The position numbers were made by a program, and so were the translations under genes. A stretch of 64,000 nucleotides of DNA from Bos javanicus. Taxonomy: Eukaryota > Chordata > Mammalia > Artiodactyla > Bovidae. Under the pieces are notes generated by a model. That model did no database searches. It was not told the origin of the DNA and saw only the letters and a list, made by a program, of their open reading frames with translations. Location: assembly GCF_032452875.1 (NCBI RefSeq), contig NC_083877.1:47789724-47853723 (forward strand). The letters run 5' to 3'. Shown in pieces: positions 11,216-23,010 of this stretch (position 1 is the first letter of the stretch; each line of letters opens with the position of its first letter).

Positions 11216-12571
11216 TCTGCAGATGTTACTAGATATCATAGGAAGGGGGGTTAAAAAAAGCACTGCTGTCCTCGCTTTCAAAGAATTTATAATGTAGTGA
11301 GAGAAATACAGCAAGAAGTCAAGTTCTTTTCATCTGAAAAAGATTTATCCTTTATCCTGAGGTCCACTCTTGATATAATCTAATTCCTTCCACCTCTGGC
11401 CATGTAAACTCTGTGAGAGGAGGTGCTCTTTGAATGATAGCCATTTCTTCATTGTCCATCAAATCACACACTATTTGACTTTCTCTTCTCCTGCTCCATT
11501 GAAATCCTTCTCCTTAAAGCCATTGATAACCTCTGTACTGGCAAATCAGTGACTAGCTCTTAGCCTCCTGAAGCCTCAGTCTCATCAGCCTGGGTTGGAT
11601 GCTTCCTCCTCCGTCAAGTGCTTCTTTCCTTTGCTTCCGTTGTATCCCCTGTGGAAATTCTTTCTTTTACAGGTCCCTTTAAAAGAAAGTGCACAGAGTG
11701 CCCCTCTCTGCACTTCCCAGATGCTGGTTCTTTTGGAAGGTTCTGTCCTTGGACTGCTCCCTATTCCTTTTACAGTGTCCCTGTGTGAACTCACTCACTC
11801 TCAGGGCTTCAGTGGTTTTATATTCCTGATCTCCACCTCTCTGTCCCCAGCTCAAAACTCACTACCAAACCGCCTCATGGACACTGCCTACTTTGTATCT
11901 CCCTTTGGATGACACCCAGGCCCCCCTGCAGGCCACATCCCAAGAGAACCAAATGCCAGCCACTCTTAACACACTGCTTCCTGTTTCCTTGATTTCTGTT
12001 AGTGGCACCACCATTAGTTAGGCTTTCAAGCTGGATAAGCGGGAGTCATCCTTGACTTCTCCTTCACCGCCTGCCCTGCCTCCCCCGACCATATTCATTA
12101 AATTATTGGGTCCTATTAATTTTACTTCCAAAACTTATTTTCAAATATGTCATTTTTACTCTATACTAACAACCATCCTCTCTCGCTTGCCCCTCTCAGC
12201 AGCCAGCAGCCTCCTAACAGATTTCATGCATCTGGTCCTTGTCCTCGAGCCCATCGTCCATGATGTTGTCGTTCTTTCCCTATTGACCGCTTATCGTGCG
12301 CCAAGCATGGCGATAGGTACTAGAAATACAACAGTGAAAAAGACATAGACCCCGTTTTCATAAATCAGCAAGATCCACATAAATAATAAATCTCACCCTG
12401 GCCCTTTCTGGTTTACAACCTTCCAACATGTTTCAACCCTTGTCCCAATTATCCTTCGCATGCTTTAGTCATGAATCCCTTTTGAAATCTGATAAAAGCT
12501 GTATTCCTGCATAAAACTTTATAACAGCTTCAGGGGGAAGGACCCTGACCCTGAAGGCCAGACTTCAAGAA
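11216..12571. other. Pyrimidine-rich stretch, probably old repeat in part
   Basis: Parts of 11570-12250 ('ccccagctcaaaactcacta', 'gggagtcatccttgacttct') read like an old dispersed repeat whose family I cannot name. 12285-12350 ('ccgcttatcgtgcgccaagc', 'aatacaacagtgaaaaagac') looks like a MIR/L3-like remnant. No exon was seen. Confidence 0.4.
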
Positions 12572-12782
12572 TCCTTGACCTTTGGGATGAGCAGATGCAA
12601 ACCATTATACACAGGATGGATAAACAGCAAGGTCCCACTGTATATCACAGGGAACCATATTCAATATTCTGTGATAATGGAAAGAATATGAAGAAGAATG
12701 TACATATCACTTTGCTGTACAGCAGAAATTAACACAACATTGTAGATCAACTGTATGTATTCAAAAAATTAAAAAAAATGCT
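12572..12782 (+). mobile_element. Artiodactyl L1 3' end fragment
   Basis: 'ggatggataaacagcaaggt', 'actgtatatcacagggaacc', 'tcactttgctgtacagcaga' and 'aacattgtagatcaactgta' end in an A-rich tail. This is the 3' UTR end of ruminant L1. Confidence 0.85.
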
Positions 12783-13059
12783 TGACCTGAATGATCAAGT
12801 GTAAGTAAGCCTTTCTGAATATACACCTAGCCCTCCATAGCCTCACCCACAGCCTGCTGCTTGCCTCGCCCATAGTCATGTCCACCTGTCTCACTCTTTG
12901 GTATCACAACAGCTTCGACCTTCCTGAAACTCCTCACATGCCTCATCCACTTACCTGGTGACCGTTCATGAAGAAGCGAATTTCTTAGATTCTGAGTCAC
13001 AAAAGCACGGAGGTGAAAAAGAACGTGACGTGGGCTTTACGTTCCCCATGGCTTTCTTT

Positions 13060-13276
13060 TGCTTCGGCTATGCCCTCTCGTGGTGCCTCTCGGGTCCTTC
13101 CTTCATAACTGGTCATTGCCCACTTTGAAATTCAACTCAGGCATCTTTATTCCTGGAAGATTCTCCTAGATATAACCTCCTTCTTCAGATTGATTTCCTT
13201 CTCTGGGTTCATGGGTCTGCAAGTATCTGTCTCTGAGTCTTAATACATTATACTGGTACTTTTTTGTTACTTTGAA
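13060..13276 (+). mobile_element. L2 LINE 3' part, first half (tentative)
   Basis: 'attcaactcaggcatcttta' and 'ctggaagattctcctagata' resemble the L2 3' region. After the Bov-tA at 13277-13506 the typical L2 terminus 'tgctcaataaatatttgtga' appears at 13575-13600. The two parts are probably one L2 split by the SINE. Confidence 0.5.
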
Positions 13277-13506
13277 GGGGCTTCCCAGCTGGCACTAGTA
13301 ACGGCACTAGTTCTTTCCAGATGGTAAAGAAACATAAGAGATGTGGGTTCAGTCCCTGAGTCAGGATGATCCCCTGGATGAGGGCGTGGCAACCAGCTTC
13401 AGGATTCTTGCCTGGGAAATCCCATGGACGGAGGAGCCTGACAGGCTACAGTCAATAGGGTCGCATAGAGTCAGACACAACTAAAGTGACTTAGCACACA
13501 CACACA
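13277..13506 (+). mobile_element. Bov-tA SINE
   Basis: Head 'ggggcttcccagctggcact', then 'gatcccctggatgagggcgt', 'gaggagcctgacaggctaca' and 'gacttagcacacacacacag'. An extra CACTAGT-containing segment interrupts the head. It lies inside an L2 remnant. Confidence 0.93.
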
Positions 13507-13622
13507 GGAGCTTTACAAGGGCAGAAAGAGTTTTGTTCTTGAGTGCTTTATCCTTTGGTGCATGCTTCGATTTACTGCTCAATAAATATTTGTGAAATGG
13601 ATGAATGACGAGGAAGAATGAA
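13507..13622 (+). mobile_element. L2 LINE 3' terminus, second half
   Basis: 'gctcaataaatatttgtgaa' followed by 'tggatgaatgacg' is the L2 3' end, continuing from the 13060-13276 segment. Confidence 0.55.
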
Positions 13623-14357
13623 TAAGGCTAGAAATACTGTATCAAGCTGCACCAAAGGAGACCCCTGAATGCTGGCCTAGGCGTTTTGTTCTTTACTGAG
13701 TAGCTCATGGGAGAGTCATTGGACATGTTGGGCAGAGGATGGTAGGGTATAAGTGAGCCATAAGTGCATCTTTGTGATGGCAAATCCAGCAATGGCTTCC
13801 AAGTGGAGGAATAGCTTCTGCCAAGGGCAGAATCTGAGTACCAAAGAGGCGAGGTGGAGGAGGGAAGAGCCCTGCTGGAAAAGCTGGGTTGGGGGCTCTG
13901 GCTTTAGCTGCACCACTGTTTAAGCTGTGCTTTATTTTTACTTCCCTCTCCCAGCCCTGGTTTCATCACCTGTTAACTTAGGGAGTTTAATTGGATGAGC
14001 TCTGGGCTCCTGTTCTATGTCTCTGGGTCTTTCCTGCTTGATGGCACCTCTCTGTTACAGACCCAAGCCTGCAGCTTCTCTAGGAGCTCAGGAATTACAG
14101 GGTGCTTGCTAGAAAATGGCTCTTGGAGTCCACCGTAGTGACCTGGTTCGTGTCTTCCTTAATTTGGGTGCCTGGAGAGATAACTCAGACTTGGAAGGCA
14201 GTGGAGGGTATTTCAGGGTTGATAGGGATCTCGGATGTCACCAGGGCTTTGACTGCTGGATAATTAGACCCCAAGTGCCGGCTGGCTACATCTCCAGCCC
14301 CCGTGTCCCATGTCAGCCTGGCTCTGGCTCCCTCGTTTTCTCTTCTTGGTTACAAAG
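13623..14357. other. Non-genic sequence upstream of a candidate exon
   Basis: No repeat recognised. The last 25 bases are pyrimidine-rich and could serve as a splice acceptor tract. Confidence 0.4.
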
Positions 14358-14439
14358 ATGGCCCCTGACTGGGATATTCTTGCGAGGAGAGGCCCGTTGT
14401 CAGAGCTGGATGAGGTCCCTCAGAAGAAACTCCGTGCAG
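14358..14439 (+). CDS. Candidate small exon, function unknown
   Basis: An 82-nt segment, open from an ATG at its first base, encodes MAPDWDILARRGPLSELDEV plus PQKKLRA. It is preceded by a pyrimidine tract ending TTACAAAG (AG acceptor, A at -3, so not ideal) and followed by GCAG/GTGAGA, a good donor. The peptide is charged and matches no domain I recognise. No partner exon is visible in the window, so a non-coding transcript exon or chance are both possible. It would end in phase 1. Confidence 0.15.
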
Positions 14440-14654
14440 GTGAGAGGGGCCGGTGTGTGCCCACTCTTCCCTCTAACAGGCTGAGGCTTCCCATCTGGTT
14501 GCTGCTTTAAACACACCCCAGGTCCCTACAGGAGGCAGGCATCTGACAGGGATGTGTGAGCACCCCACCATCTGTGCCTGTGCATGGCCTTGCTGGGGTG
14601 TCAGGAGTGTCACCCAAGGGCTTTGCAACAGCCGGGGCAGGTGGCGTTTCTGCT

Positions 14655-14775
14655 TTTCTTGAGGAATGAGGGACTCAGACCCAGAGAGGCTGAGCAACTT
14701 GCCCTGGTCTCGAGCCAGTATTTGCCCCTGGGCTTTTAACTCCAGAGCCAGTAGTCTGTCTAACCATACAGGTGT
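14655..14775 (+). mobile_element. MIR fragment
   Basis: 'gaatgagggactcagaccca', 'gaggctgagcaacttgccct' and 'cttttaactccagagccagt' match the MIR 3' half. Confidence 0.75.
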
Positions 14776-14879
14776 GGAGAAGCAGCCATTCCAGCACAGC
14801 GACTTTTTACTATTGCGCAAAAATGGAGGAAACTTGGAATCCCCAAGGCGGGTTTGAGTCCTGACTCTGACATTTGCAT

Positions 14880-15075
14880 GTGGCCTCTTGTGGCTCAGTT
14901 GGTAAGGAATCCGCCTGCAATGCAGGAGACCTGGGTTCGATTCCTGGGTTGGAAAGATCCCCTGGAGAAGGGAAAGGCTACCCACTCCAGTATTCTGGCC
15001 TGGAGAATTCCATGGGCTGTATACTCCATGGGGTTGTGACGAGTCAGACATGACTGAGCGACTTTCACTTTGGGA
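14880..15075 (+). mobile_element. Bov-tA SINE
   Basis: 'cctcttgtggctcagttggt', 'cctgggttcgattcctgggt' (intact B-box-like sequence), 'tattctggcctggagaattc' and 'gactgagcgactttcacttt'. Close to consensus, so relatively young. Confidence 0.95.
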
Positions 15076-15369
15076 AGTGACTCCACACACCTGCGAGCTT
15101 CGTTTGCCGTATACAAATCAGGGGCCTCTGATCCCACTTACTATAGAAAGTTGTTGTGAGGAAGAACTGGGCTATCAGGCGTGGGCCCCAGGTTTTCTGG
15201 GAAGTGGCAGGATCCCTGTGGGAGAAAGAGGCAAGGGGCAACTCTAGGGCCCCTCTAGCGTTCCTTCAGGTGGGACCGAGAGGTCTCAGAGGCTCGGATG
15301 CAGGAGGAGGTGAGGAAGAGGGAGCCCCTTGCTTGGAGACAGTCACTGAGGAATGGAAGCCGAGCTTCA

Positions 15370-15478
15370 GCACCTGCTGGCTATGAGACTTCCTGTAATT
15401 AACTCGACCCCTCTGCACCCCAGTACCTGCATCTGTGACTCTCAGTGTACCCCACAGGTTGTTATACAACTTTTAAAA
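15370..15478 (-). mobile_element. MIR fragment (tentative)
   Basis: The + strand 'cacctgctggctatgagact', 'tgcatctgtgactctc' and 'ccccacaggttgttatac' resembles the reverse complement of MIR. Strongly diverged. Confidence 0.45.
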
Positions 15479-17489
15479 GGAGAGGAAGCCAGCCAAAGGG
15501 TGAATAAAAATATGGAGGCCGTATAGTTCTTTAAAAACTAGCTTATCGTGATGTTTTTTCTAATTTGTGAATATAATTCTGTGAAATGTCTTACGAAAGG
15601 ACAGAATTAAACTGTATTTTGGTATAATTTAATGAATAATCTTTGTTTCAAAGACTCAAAGCATTTTGGAATATTGTGCAAAAAAAAAAAAAAAACGAAA
15701 AACAAAAAAAACAAAAACCTCTAGACCGTTTGATCACTGTTGATAAGGAATCCTTTTAATTCTTTTTTACTGATGTCAGTTGCAAGAGGCTGTAGATAGA
15801 GATCATGACAAAAGCAGCTGGGAAAACAGAATCTTCTCTGTCCCTTATGAATATTTTGAACACGTCCATAGAAAATATTTTTACCTGTTGACTCTTATTT
15901 CCCAACAAGGACAAACACTCACCCTCTCATGAATGCCTTTTTCTTTCCATTTTCAATGTTAATTCTCCCTATGATGTCCTTTTCTAGAGACCAAAGTAAG
16001 AGTTTGCTTGATATAAATAATGACACAGTGCATGGTCCTGGACTAACACAGAACACCAATTCAGGCCTGACGTTCCCCTATTATTTATTGTGCTATCAGC
16101 ACAGCTTCTCAATTGGATCCTGGTCTTAAATCAGGGATCCCATCACGGAACCTAATGTGAGAAAAAAACCAGATGCCCTAGGAGCCTGTTTTATTTATCC
16201 TCCCTGGCTTGTCAAGCAGTCAGAAAACAGAGACTTGGCATTAAAAGGTATGAGCTGAATAACTCTGTCTGGTTGCTAATGATACTGTGATGTGTGAAAC
16301 ACCAGGTATTGCTGATGCTACTCCGAGCAGATCTGTATTCTAGCGGAGTCAGACCCAAACTCCTTTGTCTAATAAGACATTTAGCATTTAGAACATACAG
16401 CTAGAGCGTTCTCAAGGCATTTAAAATTTCATTTGAGTCTTATGGGAAATGCAAAAGGGTCGAGGAATTAAGAGAGTTGTTTGAGCTTCGAGGTGGACTC
16501 AGTAGGTTGAATTCCACTAGAGCATTGCTTGGACTACCTGGATTAAGTATGGGACAGTCCCCCGATGAGCTGCGTCCGGGTCAGGTGGGTGTTGTTCAAC
16601 ACACAGGCACTCAGTGCCAACTCTGTAACAGCTGTTTCTAGAGATGAATGCAGAGGTCAAAAACTGTTGGTCCCTGCCCTAAAGAACCTACAGTGTCAAG
16701 AGAGGTGGGAAAAAGAAAATATGATTGCAGTCCCTAGGTAAAGCTTCTGCAGTGCTCTCCATGAGGGTGACTGCCAGGCCTGTTGGACTTTGGCTTTGGG
16801 GCATCAATCATGGAAAAGAGTTCCAGAACTCTCCCATCTTCTGATTTCTGCCTCCTAGAAAGTGGTGGTGACCCCATGTTTTCAAAAGGGCAATTTTCAA
16901 GGGTCCTTGTTCATTCCCTCACAATAATTAACTAAAAGGAAAGGAAAGGCATTTCAATGAAAGACAAGAGGTATCAGGTGAGATCCTGGACGAAGTCCTA
17001 TGATGCAAAGATGGATATTTCTCTTTGACCACCCACTCTCAACTGAGAGGCCGGCCACATGTTACAATGGAAAAACTCTACTCTCTCCTGGAGACCTCTG
17101 GCCAGGCATGGAACCTAGTAAACTAGGTCTCAAAGGGGAAAGAAATAGCCTTGATTTATAATGTTTGCCAGTTTCCATGGTGTAATACTTCATCATGGTT
17201 GATTTCAAGCTGTCAGTGGTTTAAAAATGGGCTTGAAATTTTTTTGAAAATTTAGTAGGTTCTGGTGAGCCACAGGGACTGGGTTCTGTTTACTGCTGCA
17301 CGGAATACTGTTTAATCTTCATTTCCACAGAGCTAATAATTTCTGCCTTGGAATCTCCAAGGTTATGGTAAATATGGGCATGAGGTAGACTGTGCCATGG
17401 ATTATCATGGAGGGTCTTAATAAATGTTGGTTCCCTTGACTCCTCTTTTCTGTATCTTCAGAACAGCAAAGTGATATAGGAATTGTCAC
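15479..17489. other. Repeat-poor stretch, possible conserved non-coding block
   Basis: About 2 kb with no confident transposon. It holds an A-rich tract at 15681-15718 and TCF-like inverted cores (ctttgtttcaaag near 15640). 16190-16500 is AT-rich single-copy sequence. A MIR/L3-like remnant may lie at 16600-16700. No exon was recognised. Confidence 0.45.
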
Positions 17490-17566
17490 TCACTCATTGA
17501 TTCATTTGTTCAATATTTATTGATCAGCTACTATGTAGGCTATGCTTCTAGGCCCTAAAGGTTTAA
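17490..17566 (+). repeat. Old LINE/MIR-like remnant (tentative)
   Basis: 'tcatttgttcaatatttatt', 'gatcagctactatgtaggct' and 'atgcttctaggccct' resemble the common 'atttattgagcacctactatg' start of old mammalian repeats. Confidence 0.45.
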
Positions 17567-17569
17567 AAT

Positions 17570-17761
17570 TGACCCTGATGCTGGGAAAGATTGAGGGCGA
17601 GAGGAGAAGGGGACGACAGAGGATGAGATGGTTGGATAGCATCACCGACTCAATGGACATGGGTTTGGGTAAACTCTGGGAGTTGGTGATGGACAGGGAG
17701 GCCTGGCATGCTGCGGTTCATGGGGTCGCAGAGTCAGACATGACTGAGCAACTGAACTGAA
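17570..17761 (+). mobile_element. BovB 3' end, short fragment
   Basis: 'gaccctgatgctgggaaaga', 'aggagaaggggacgacagag', 'gaggcctggcatgctgcggt' and 'gactgagcaactgaactga'. This is the last ~190 bp of BovB: the end of ORF2 plus the short 3' end. The end of ORF2 (RRRGRQRMRWLDSITDSMDM) is still open. Confidence 0.95.
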
Positions 17762-18391
17762 GATAAGAATCTTGTCTGAGTGCATTCTCTAGATCGGTGT
17801 GGGAGATGGAGCCATGGGTCAGAGTCATAGTTGGGTGCACAGAGGTTAATGCTGTGAGCTAGCAGCATGAAGATCGTGAGCGGAACAAAGAGAAAGGCCA
17901 AAGAGGAGTGGGGGATCAATTGGGGAAAGTTTCTTGGAGCCAGAAACATTTATTAGTCCTGATGCGTGAGGTAGATGAGAAGGGGAGAAAGTCACTGTAA
18001 GCCAGTGTGGACAAGTGACTTTCTTTTCATTATTTCTCCTCTAAGGAACCTTTTCAGACATCTTTTTCTTAGTCATTCTGACCTTCCTTCATGGAAAGTA
18101 AAAAGAAGCTGCATATCTGTGTATGTACTGCATGGAAGCTTGGGCTTCATACATAAAAAGAGTGTGATACTTTTCTTCTCCCCAGAACCAAAGGGCAATG
18201 TTGCCTCTTATTGAGACTCTTTGCTAATTCTTGAGCCCATAATAAGCTGTTGATCATTATTTGCAGAATGAATGAATACATAAATAAGTGTCCCCACCAG
18301 CAGAAAACGCTACTGCGAGAAATGGGGCAGAAGAGTAGAATACAGCCTAGGTGAATGAGGCACTGCAAGGCTTTGCTCTCATTTACAAATT
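17762..18391. other. Non-genic spacer
   Basis: No repeat or exon recognised. Confidence 0.4.
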
Positions 18392-18613
18392 TGGGCTTTC
18401 CAGGTGGCACTAGTGGTAAAGCACCTACCCTCCAATGCAGGAGACGTAAGAGTCACAGGTTCAATCCCTGGGTCAGGAAGATCTGCTGGAGGAGGGCATG
18501 GCAACACACTCCAGTATTCTTGCCCGGAGATCTCCATGGACAGAGGAGGCTGGCAGGCTGCAGTCCATAGTGTCACACAGAGTCAGACAACGACTAAAGT
18601 GACTTAGCACATG
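18392..18613 (+). mobile_element. Bov-tA SINE
   Basis: Head 'gggctttccaggtggcacta', then 'caggttcaatccctgggtca', 'ctccagtattcttgcccgga' and 'gacaacgactaaagtgactt'. Full length. Confidence 0.95.
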
Positions 18614-20194
18614 CAAATTAGGAAACCAGGCTCAGAGAGCAGTAAGGGATAGGATTGGATGGGTCAGTTGGGTCCAGTGATTAGGTAGGTCTTCAACTGT
18701 AAGCCTGAGATGTCCAGTCTCAGTGACCTATGAGATTCTAAACCCCTTGGCTCACAGGAGGAGAGTTACCTGTGACTCTTAGGACTCCTCCTAGTTGTTC
18801 CTTAGCAATGAGCCAAGTTGAGGTCTGTGGACAGAGATGCACAGCCACTGGCTAACTTATTACGCTCCAAAGTTTTAATGAAAGAGCTACAATTGCCAAG
18901 CTCCCTGCCTTTGGCACTTGAGAATCCATCTCAATTTCCCCTTTCTTTCTGAAGCGACAGTGATTAAGGATTCATTCTGCACATAAAGCAAGTGATCAAT
19001 GGCTCCTGGCAGTTGCCATTGTCTGTCCCCCCATCACCCTCCCATCAGTAGACAATGTATCTTGGGGAGCTGCCGGGGCCTGAGAAAAATGAGTTTGCCA
19101 GACACAGTTCTATTTTGATTTAGATCACAAATAGCTCAGCTGAGTTTTTACACTGATAACAAGGAGATGGGCTCTATTTCCTGAGTTCTGAGATCTGAGA
19201 GTACATTCCATCTCTGTTGAGAGAGAAGGGGAGACTTCTTGTTGCTAGCTGTAATACACTGGACCCAGAGTTCTGTGGTCAAGAAGGTGCCTAAGGGACT
19301 CAGTCTCACTGATCTGGCCCCTTTCCTGGAACTTGAGGGGTTGATGGGGTCACTGAGCCTGAGGTCTTCCTGGCCTGGGTCCTTCCTAGGCCCCTCAAAC
19401 CAGGGCTCACCAGGCATCAGCCTTAGAGAGAGGGAGAGGGGAGGCCAACCTGTCAGCTACTGGTTCAGTGTCTAGGTGGGGAAGGGGCAGAAAATCCAGG
19501 GAGAACTAGAGGGTGGCGAGGGGTGTCTTGGGCTAAGGCTGCTGGGCCCGCCTCTCGTGTTCCTGGAGGGACGTCAGCCAGGAAGAAGGACGGGGTCTTG
19601 AGGAGAGGAGATTCAGCCTCCCCATCCCATACTCTCCCACAAATGCTTTCCTTCCCTTCAGCTTTCCTAATGGGAATAAATCCTGAATTTGTGCTTGAGG
19701 AGCCCAGGTTAGGGTCAGAAGCCAGTGGTAGGAATAATGAATGATCAGTGAGAGAAGTACCAATAGAAGCAAATGCTGAAGACTCTGGGGAAACTTGTGT
19801 CGAGGAGACTTTAGGGCAGGCAGTGAGGGAAAAGTGGGGAGTTTCCAGCCAGGTAATCAGGGGAAGGGCCTTCCAGTCAGAGGACACCATCTAGATTAGA
19901 ACACGGTCCTCAGGAACTGGCGGGCAGAGGTGGGGCAAAGGTTGGACTATGTGTCTAGGGACAAGAGCACCTAGGGGTTATTCCGAGGCAAGAAGTGAAT
20001 TCAGGTGAAAGTGTCCACATGTAATTTCAACTATTAACATAACCATTGAAAATAAAATTTGGAAGGAAAGAAATAAAACGTGAGCAGCACTTAGCTCTGG
20101 TGGTCACAGGTGACTTCTCTGTCCTTTGTTACATTTTCTCTATATTCCAACTGTCAGTGAGCATGTGCTAGTGTATTTTAGAATTTTTTGGCCT
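18614..20194. other. Repeat-poor, non-genic stretch
   Basis: No transposon recognised. An antisense open frame of 141 codons at 19465-19890 is rich in Pro and Ser, lacks splice context and is overlapped by frames in other registers, so it is not called. Confidence 0.45.
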
Positions 20195-20749
20195 ATTTTT
20201 AAACAGCTTTATTGAGATATAACTCACATACTATATAATTCATCCATTTAAAGCATATAAATCAGTGTTTTTTAGTATATTCACAGAGTTGTACGGTCAT
20301 CACAATCCATTTTAGAATATTGCATTATCCCTGAAAGATGCCCTGTACCCATTGAGAAACATTCCCTGTTTTCTGCATCCATACCACTCCCCGCCCCCCA
20401 CTCCTACTTTCCATCTCTAAGCTTGTCTATTCTGGACATTTCATAAAAATGGAATCATATGATAGGTAGGTGCTTTTGTGTGACTGATTTTCTTTCTTGA
20501 AATCATGTTTTCAAGGTTCATCATGTAGCCTGTATTGATACATCATTCCTTTTTATGACTGAATAATATTCCACTGTGTGGATATACCACATTTTTCTGT
20601 CCATCATTGGTTGATGGACATTTAGGTTGTTTCTAAATTCTGGCTGTTATGATTAATGCTTCTATGAATATTGTGTAAGTTTCTGTGTGAATATCTGTTT
20701 TCAGTTGTCTTGGGTATATGTATGTGCATGTGAAATTGCTGTATCACAT

Positions 20750-20839
20750 CCTGGAGAATTCCATGGATAGAGGAGCCGGGCAGGCTAAAGTCCATGGCAT
20801 CATAAAGAGCCAGACATGGCCATACGACTTTCACTTTTC
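20750..20839 (+). mobile_element. Bov-tA SINE, 5'-truncated
   Basis: Only the 3' part remains: 'cctggagaattccatggata', 'gaggagccgggcaggctaaa' and 'catacgactttcacttttca'. The tRNA-like head is missing. Inserted in the old L1. Confidence 0.88.
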
Positions 20840-21052
20840 ATGATAACTCTCTATTTAAATTTTTGAGGAACTGCCAGACTATTTTCCACAGCAGCCCTAC
20901 CACTTTACATTCCCACCAGCTATGTATGAGGGTTCCAATTTTTCATTGTCTTCTCAACACTTGTTGTTATATATCTTTTTTATTCTAGCCATCCTAATGG
21001 GTATTGAGTGGTATCCATTTTGTATCTGTGATTCCAATTTGCAGTTCCCTAA

Positions 21053-21550
21053 CCTAGATAGCATATTGAAGAGCAGAGACATTACTTTGCCAGCAAAGGT
21101 CCATCTAGTCAAGGCTATGGTTTTTCCAGTAGTCATGTATGGATGTGAGAGTTGGACTGTGAAGAAGGCTGAGCGCCGAATTGATGCTTTTGAACTGTGG
21201 TGTTGGAGAAGACTCTTGAGAGTCCCTTGGACTGCAAGGAGGTCCAACCAGTCCATCCTAAAGGAGATCAGTCCTGGGTGTTCATTGGAAGGACTAATGC
21301 TAAAGCTGAAACTCCAATACTTTGGCCATCTCATGTGAAGAGTTGACTCATTGGAAAAGACCTTGATGCTGGGAGGGATTGGGGGCAGGAGGAGAAGGGG
21401 ACGACAGAGGATGAGATGGCTGGATGGCATCACCGACTTGATGGACATGAGTTTGAGTGAACTCAGGGAGATGGTGATGGACAGGGAGGCCTGGCGTGCT
21501 GTGATTCATGGGGTTGCAAAGAGTCAGACTCGACTTAGCAACTGAACTGA
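21053..21550 (+). mobile_element. BovB LINE, 5'-truncated
   Basis: From 'agcatattgaagagcagaga' to 'caactgaactga'. The + frame encodes ILKSRDITLPAKVHLVKAMV, VVMYGCESWTVKKAE and FELWCWRRLLRVPW, the C-terminal region of ORF2. A stop replaces the residue after LQYFGHLM. Inserted in the old L1 between 'gcagttccctaa' and 'atgattaacaatattg', which join to restore the L1 order. Confidence 0.95.
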
Positions 21551-22030
21551 ATGATTAACAATATTGAATACTTTTTCATGTAATTATTAGCCATTTGTAT
21601 ATCTTCTTTAGAGAAATTTCCATTCAGATCCTTTGCCCACTTTAAAATTGGGTTATTTGCCTTTCTATTGTTGCATTATAAGAGCTCTTTATATATTCTG
21701 GAGACTCTACCCATATCAGATATACAATTTGCAAATATTTTCTCAGATTCTTTAGGTTGTGTTTTTTACCTTCTGAAAAATATCTTTTGCAAGACAAAAG
21801 TTATTAATTTTTATCAAAATTCAAATTTATTTATTTTTATTTTTCTTTGGTTTCTTGTTCTTTAGGTAATAAGAAACTTTGGCCTAATCCAAGGTCACAG
21901 AAATTTACCCCTATGTTTTCTTCTAAGAGTTTTATAGTTTCAGCTCTTACATTTATATTGATTTATTTTGAGTCATCTTTTTATATGATGTAAGGTAAGG
22001 TTCCAACTTAATTCTTTTGCATGTGATTTT

Positions 22031-22244
22031 GGGCTTCCCTGGTAGCTCAGAAAGCAAAGAATCCACCTGCAATGCGGGAGACCTGGATTCAATCCCTAGG
22101 TTGGAAAGATCCCCTGGAGGAGGGTATGGCAACCCACTCTAGTATTCCTGCATGGAGAATTTCCCTGGACAGAGGAGCCTGGCAGACTACAGCCCATGTG
22201 GTTGCAGAGTCAGACACGACTATGCGACCAAGCATAACACAGCA
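22031..22244 (+). mobile_element. Bov-tA SINE
   Basis: Full-length copy starting 'gggcttccctggtagctcag' and ending 'gcgaccaagcataacacagc'. Inserted in the old antisense L1. Confidence 0.95.
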
Positions 22245-22357
22245 TTTAGTTGGTCCATCACCATTTGTTCAAAAGTCTATCTTTTTTCTTCCTTTAAATT
22301 GTCTTGGCACCTTTGTCAAGAATCAACTTCCTTTTAAAGGTGTGGATTTTTAAAAAC

Positions 22358-23010
22358 TTTTTTTTTTTATTTAAGGCTAATTGCTTTACGGAATTTTGTT
22401 GTTTTCTGTCAAACCTCAACATGAATCAACCATAGGTATCCATATATCCCCTCCCTTTTGAACCCCCCTCCCATCTCCCTCCCCATCTCACCCCTCTAGG
22501 TTGATGCAGAGCCCCTGTTTGAGTTTCCTAAGCCATACTGCAAATTCCCGTTGGCTATCTATTTTACATATGGTAATGTAAGTTTCCATGTTACTTTTTC
22601 CATACATCTCACCCTCTCCTCCCCTCTCGCCATGTCCATAAGTCTATTCTTTATGTCTGTTTCTCCATTGCTGCCCTGTAAGTAAATTCTTTAGTACCAT
22701 TTTTCTAGATTCCATATATGTACATTAGAATACGATATTTATCTTTCTCTTTCTGACTCACTTCACTCTGTATAATAGGTTCTAGGTTCATCCATCTCAT
22801 CATAACTAACTCAAATGCTTTCCTTTTTATGGCTGAATATAGTCCATTGTGTATATGTGCCACAACTTCTTTATCCTTTCATCTGTTGATTGGCATCTAG
22901 GTTGCTTCCATGTTCTAGCTATTGTAAATAGTACTGCAATGAACAATGGGATACATGTTTCTTTTTTCAACCCTGGTTTCCTCAGGGTATATTCCTAGGA
23001 GTGGGATTAT
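22358..23010 (-). mobile_element. Ruminant L1 3' fragment
   Basis: It starts with a T10 run (complement of the poly-A tail). Then come 'taaggctaattgctttacgg', 'tcccatctccctccccatct' (complement of a G-rich 3' UTR tract) and 'ggcatctaggttgcttccat'. Contains the end of ORF2 plus the 3' UTR. After it, 'tttctggattcttaattctg' resumes the older L1. Confidence 0.92.

Noticed and set aside
14880..15075. tRNA-like sequences at SINE heads as tRNA genes
   Set aside because: All such heads in the window are continuous with CHR or Bov-tA bodies and cannot fold as complete tRNAs.
19465..19890. 141-codon antisense open frame
   Set aside because: Low-complexity Pro/Ser-rich composition, overlapping frames on both strands, no splice-paired exon structure.
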